Assembly: GCA_034670065.1 (NCBI GenBank)
Contig: JAXMOG010000002.1
Location: forward strand, 248,001-312,000
Length of the DNA stretch: 64,000 bases
Reading direction: 5' to 3'
From: Mesobacterium_A sp034670065
GTDB lineage: Bacteria; Pseudomonadota; Alphaproteobacteria; Rhodobacterales; Rhodobacteraceae
The position numbers and the translations under genes are program-made. The notes beneath the pieces are model-generated. The model was not told where the DNA came from. It saw only the letters and a program-made list of their open reading frames with translations, and did not search any database. Below, piece after piece: positions 62,039-64,000 of this stretch; within the stretch, counting starts at the first letter, position 1, and each line of letters starts with the position of its first letter.

Positions 62039-62698
62039 TTATCTGGGCATCGGTATTCTGCTGGGGCGTGGCCCGATCAAAATGGCCTGCGCATCAGGGT
62101 CCATCAAGGTGCAAAGTGTCTGGCTGTTGGTGGCCAAGCCGCCAGTATATGTGCCATAGGCAGGCATGATCAGGCGCGTGCGGTCAAACAGGAAACAAGG
62201 GCGTGTGATCAGTTTGCCCCGAACATGCAGGCGCGCCTTTGGGTGGTAATGCCCTGATACTTCGCCCACGTCGCCGGATGCGATATGGCGCAAGACCAGT
62301 TCACCAACCCTAAGTTCCGCCAAATGAGCCCCACCCAGCGATACCGGGCCGGGGTCATGGTTGCCTTCGATCCATGTCCAGGTAATGCCTGCCTGCAGCC
62401 GGGTCAGCGTGTCTTGATCGACCTGCGGCAGTTCTGCGTCCATCCCTTGGGCATCAAAGCTGTCCCCCAGACAAACAACATGGCGCGCAGCGGTGACTTC
62501 CAGATCAGTGGCTAGCTTGTCCAACGTCTCGCGGGTTTCATACGGGGGCAGTTGTGCGCCACCCCAACGGGCCACGCGGGCGGCCTTGCCCAGGTGCAAG
62601 TCTGACACAACCAAAAGCGCCTGATCTGGCCAGTGCAGCGCGCCAGAGGGTAGGGCAACAAGCTGAGCGCCAGAAAATGTCAGTGGACACGTGTTCAT
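62039..62698 (-). CDS. pdeM: Ligase-associated DNA damage response endonuclease PdeM
   Basis: 219 residues. Metallophosphoesterase motifs SDLHLGK, LGDSFD, GNHDPG and GHYHP are intact. PdeM belongs to the ligase-associated repair set (helicase, exonuclease, ligase, PdeM). It lies 75 nt downstream of the helicase gene, as in related genomes. The remaining members are not in this window, but would be expected beyond the right edge. Confidence 0.94.
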   Translation of the reverse strand: MNTCPLTFSGAQLVALPSGALHWPDQALLVVSDLHLGKAARVARWGGAQLPPYETRETLDKLATDLEVTAARHVVCLGDSFDAQGMDAELPQVDQDTLTRLQAGITWTWIEGNHDPGPVSLGGAHLAELRVGELVLRHIASGDVGEVSGHYHPKARLHVRGKLITRPCFLFDRTRLIMPAYGTYTGGLATNSQTLCTLMDPDAQAILIGPRPSRIPMPR

Positions 62699-62773
62699 GC
62701 TGTGTTCTTCGCGGAATTCACAGAGCCGCGCAAGGGAAAGCTGAGCGAAACTGCGGCCGGGCCACGTACCGCA

Positions 62774-64000
62774 TCAGAGAGGAGGTTTTGCAGCCAATGG
62801 CGATGGGGAGGGGGCTGTTTCAATCTGGGCCAACCCGCTTTCCGACATCAATCGCGTGACCTCTTCTTCCAGCAAGCGTTCTTCGGCTGATCCGTTTACC
62901 GGAATGCGCCCATGTTCCAAGAACAACGGCGCGGCCAGCGGTGTTACCCGATCCAGCGCCACATGATCGATCCGTCCGCCCACGCGCTGTGCCATTTCGC
63001 GGATGCGGTCAAAGTCGACCAAACCGCGCATCGCCTCTTCACGTGTGACCTGCATCATCAGATGATCCGGATCGTATTTCAGAAGTGTGTCGTAAAGGAT
63101 ATCGGAAGACATGGTTGCCTGACGCCCAGTCTTGCGCTGGCCGCCCATGTTCCGTTCAATCAAACCGGCGATGGTGGCCGACGCGCGAAATGTGCGCTTC
63201 ATCACGGCATTTCCGGCAAGCCATTGATCCAGACCAGCCTCCAACGCGGCCAGATCGAACAATGGCGCTGGGTTTGTCACGGCATCCAATCCCCAGATCA
63301 GCGTGGCGTAATCTGTGGCGACAAACCCCATCGGGGCCAGCCCCATTTCTTCCATCCGTTTTGTCAGCAACAGGCCCAGTGTCTGCTGCGCGTTTCGCCC
63401 GGCAAAGCCATAGGCCACCATTTGCTGTCGTCCGTCACGTGGAAAAGTCTCAATCAACAGACGGTCATTCTGAGGAAGGCGGCTGACTTGTCGTTGCAGC
63501 TGTAACCAATCTGCAGTGTGGTGCGGCAACTCTGGCCAATCGGTCTGCTGAAACAGCCGCAAAATCCGGTGGGACAGTTGAGTGGAGGTGGCAAACTTTG
63601 TTCCGGAAAAGGTGGCGATCTTGGGTTTGCGCCCCGGGTCACGCGTGACTTCTACCACCATTTCGCGCAGGCCTTCGTAGCGTACAATCTGGCCGCCAAT
63701 CAGGAATGTATCGCCGGGGGTCAGTGACGCGGCAAACCCTTCTTCGATTTCCCCTAAGGATGCACCGCGGCCCCGCCATTTGACCTTTAACTTGTCGCTA
63801 TCCTGAATCGTGCCAATGTTCTGCCTGATCCGCGCGGCAGAGCGTGGATCGCGCAATTCCCACATGCCGTCAGGGCGTTGGCGCAATCTTTGCCACCGGT
63901 CATAGGCGCGCAAGGCGTATCCGCCGGTCGCACAAAATTCCAGGCAGGCATCAAACCCGGCACGGTCCAATCCGGCATAGGGCCCTGCGGCCGTCATCTC
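62774..64000 (-). CDS. Ligase-associated DEXH-box helicase (C-terminal part, partial)
   Basis: 409 codons, open to the right edge; the family is about 800 residues, so the N-terminal helicase core (Walker A and DEXH) is outside. What is seen is the C-terminal Lhr-type region: LRAYDRWQRLRQRPDGMWELRDP, FAASLTPGDTFLIGG, FPRDGRQQMVAYGFAGRNA and a conserved GLVDFDRIREMAQRV tail. It is probably the ligase-associated DNA damage response helicase paired with pdeM. Start is not in the window. Confidence 0.92.
   Translation of the reverse strand, partial: EMTAAGPYAGLDRAGFDACLEFCATGGYALRAYDRWQRLRQRPDGMWELRDPRSAARIRQNIGTIQDSDKLKVKWRGRGASLGEIEEGFAASLTPGDTFLIGGQIVRYEGLREMVVEVTRDPGRKPKIATFSGTKFATSTQLSHRILRLFQQTDWPELPHHTADWLQLQRQVSRLPQNDRLLIETFPRDGRQQMVAYGFAGRNAQQTLGLLLTKRMEEMGLAPMGFVATDYATLIWGLDAVTNPAPLFDLAALEAGLDQWLAGNAVMKRTFRASATIAGLIERNMGGQRKTGRQATMSSDILYDTLLKYDPDHLMMQVTREEAMRGLVDFDRIREMAQRVGGRIDHVALDRVTPLAAPLFLEHGRIPVNGSAEERLLEEEVTRLMSESGLAQIETAPSPSPLAAKPPL

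Noticed and set aside
1..64000. Search for tRNA, rRNA, CRISPR arrays, insertion sequences and prophage
   Set aside because: No T-loop/anticodon arrangement, no repeat-spacer array, no transposase, integrase or terminal inverted repeats were recognised.

Overview
The window is about 64 kb of gene-dense, moderately GC-rich bacterial chromosome. It looks like core genome of an alphaproteobacterium of the Rhodobacteraceae (Roseobacter-type). Gene order and families point that way: fhs-folD, a DUF2125 protein, an adjacent ruvCAB and ybgC-tolQRAB-pal-cpoB-tilS-ftsH block, ligase-associated repair genes, and a single-chain YeeE/YedE protein. No rRNA, tRNA, CRISPR array, insertion sequence, integrase or phage gene was seen. 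The only classical RNA gene is the SRP RNA (ffs) at 26800-26899. Two genes run off the ends: yaaA on the left and the C-terminal half of a DEXH helicase on the right.

Layout. 1-3025 (minus): yaaA, recQ and a YggT-family protein. 3155-8375 (plus): a thioesterase, a UMF1-type transporter overlapping mepA and a phytase-type esterase lipoprotein, the queuosine-precursor transporter yhhQ, then a structured leader with a very strong ribosome binding site, an 18-codon ORF and a terminator, followed by arfB. 8417-14568: mostly minus-strand enzymes (agmatinase-like ureohydrolase, NlpC/P60, leucyl aminopeptidase, asd) with a beta-carbonic anhydrase between two unknown proteins. 15009-25609: a FlaA1/CapD-type epimerase, LOG protein, Thr/Ser dehydratase, dapD, SnoaL-like protein, DUF2125, SDR plus short crotonase, zinc metallopeptidase and a tyrosine-phosphatase-like protein. 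25622-32552 (minus): rsgA, ffs, a NitT/TauT-type ABC importer, a HAD phosphatase and a Tat-exported cpdB.

32729-46011: nudC, an SRPBCC/DUF4198 pair, divergent hemC and hemE, an ABC-2 exporter, YeeE/YedE, an MFS protein, prmA, a small membrane protein, a long AT-richer gap, and an 881-residue adenylation/carrier/membrane-acyltransferase fusion. 46092-57980 (plus): ruvC-ruvA-ruvB, one unknown gene, ybgC-tolQ-tolR-tolA-tolB-pal-cpoB, tilS and ftsH, closed by a strong terminator. 58162-61546 (plus): a MOSC protein, fhs and folD. 61576-64000 (minus): a hotdog thioesterase, pdeM and the ligase-associated helicase.

Most of the window is housekeeping: recombination and repair (recQ, ruvCAB, pdeM/helicase), envelope constriction (Tol-Pal), lysine/threonine precursors (asd, dapD), haem (hemC/hemE), C1 folate (fhs/folD), and translation quality (arfB, rsgA, prmA, tilS, ffs). 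The least explained pieces are the RNA/short-ORF module ahead of the ribosome-rescue gene arfB (7711-7887) and the adenylation-carrier-acyltransferase fusion with its 473-nt upstream region (42893-46011).
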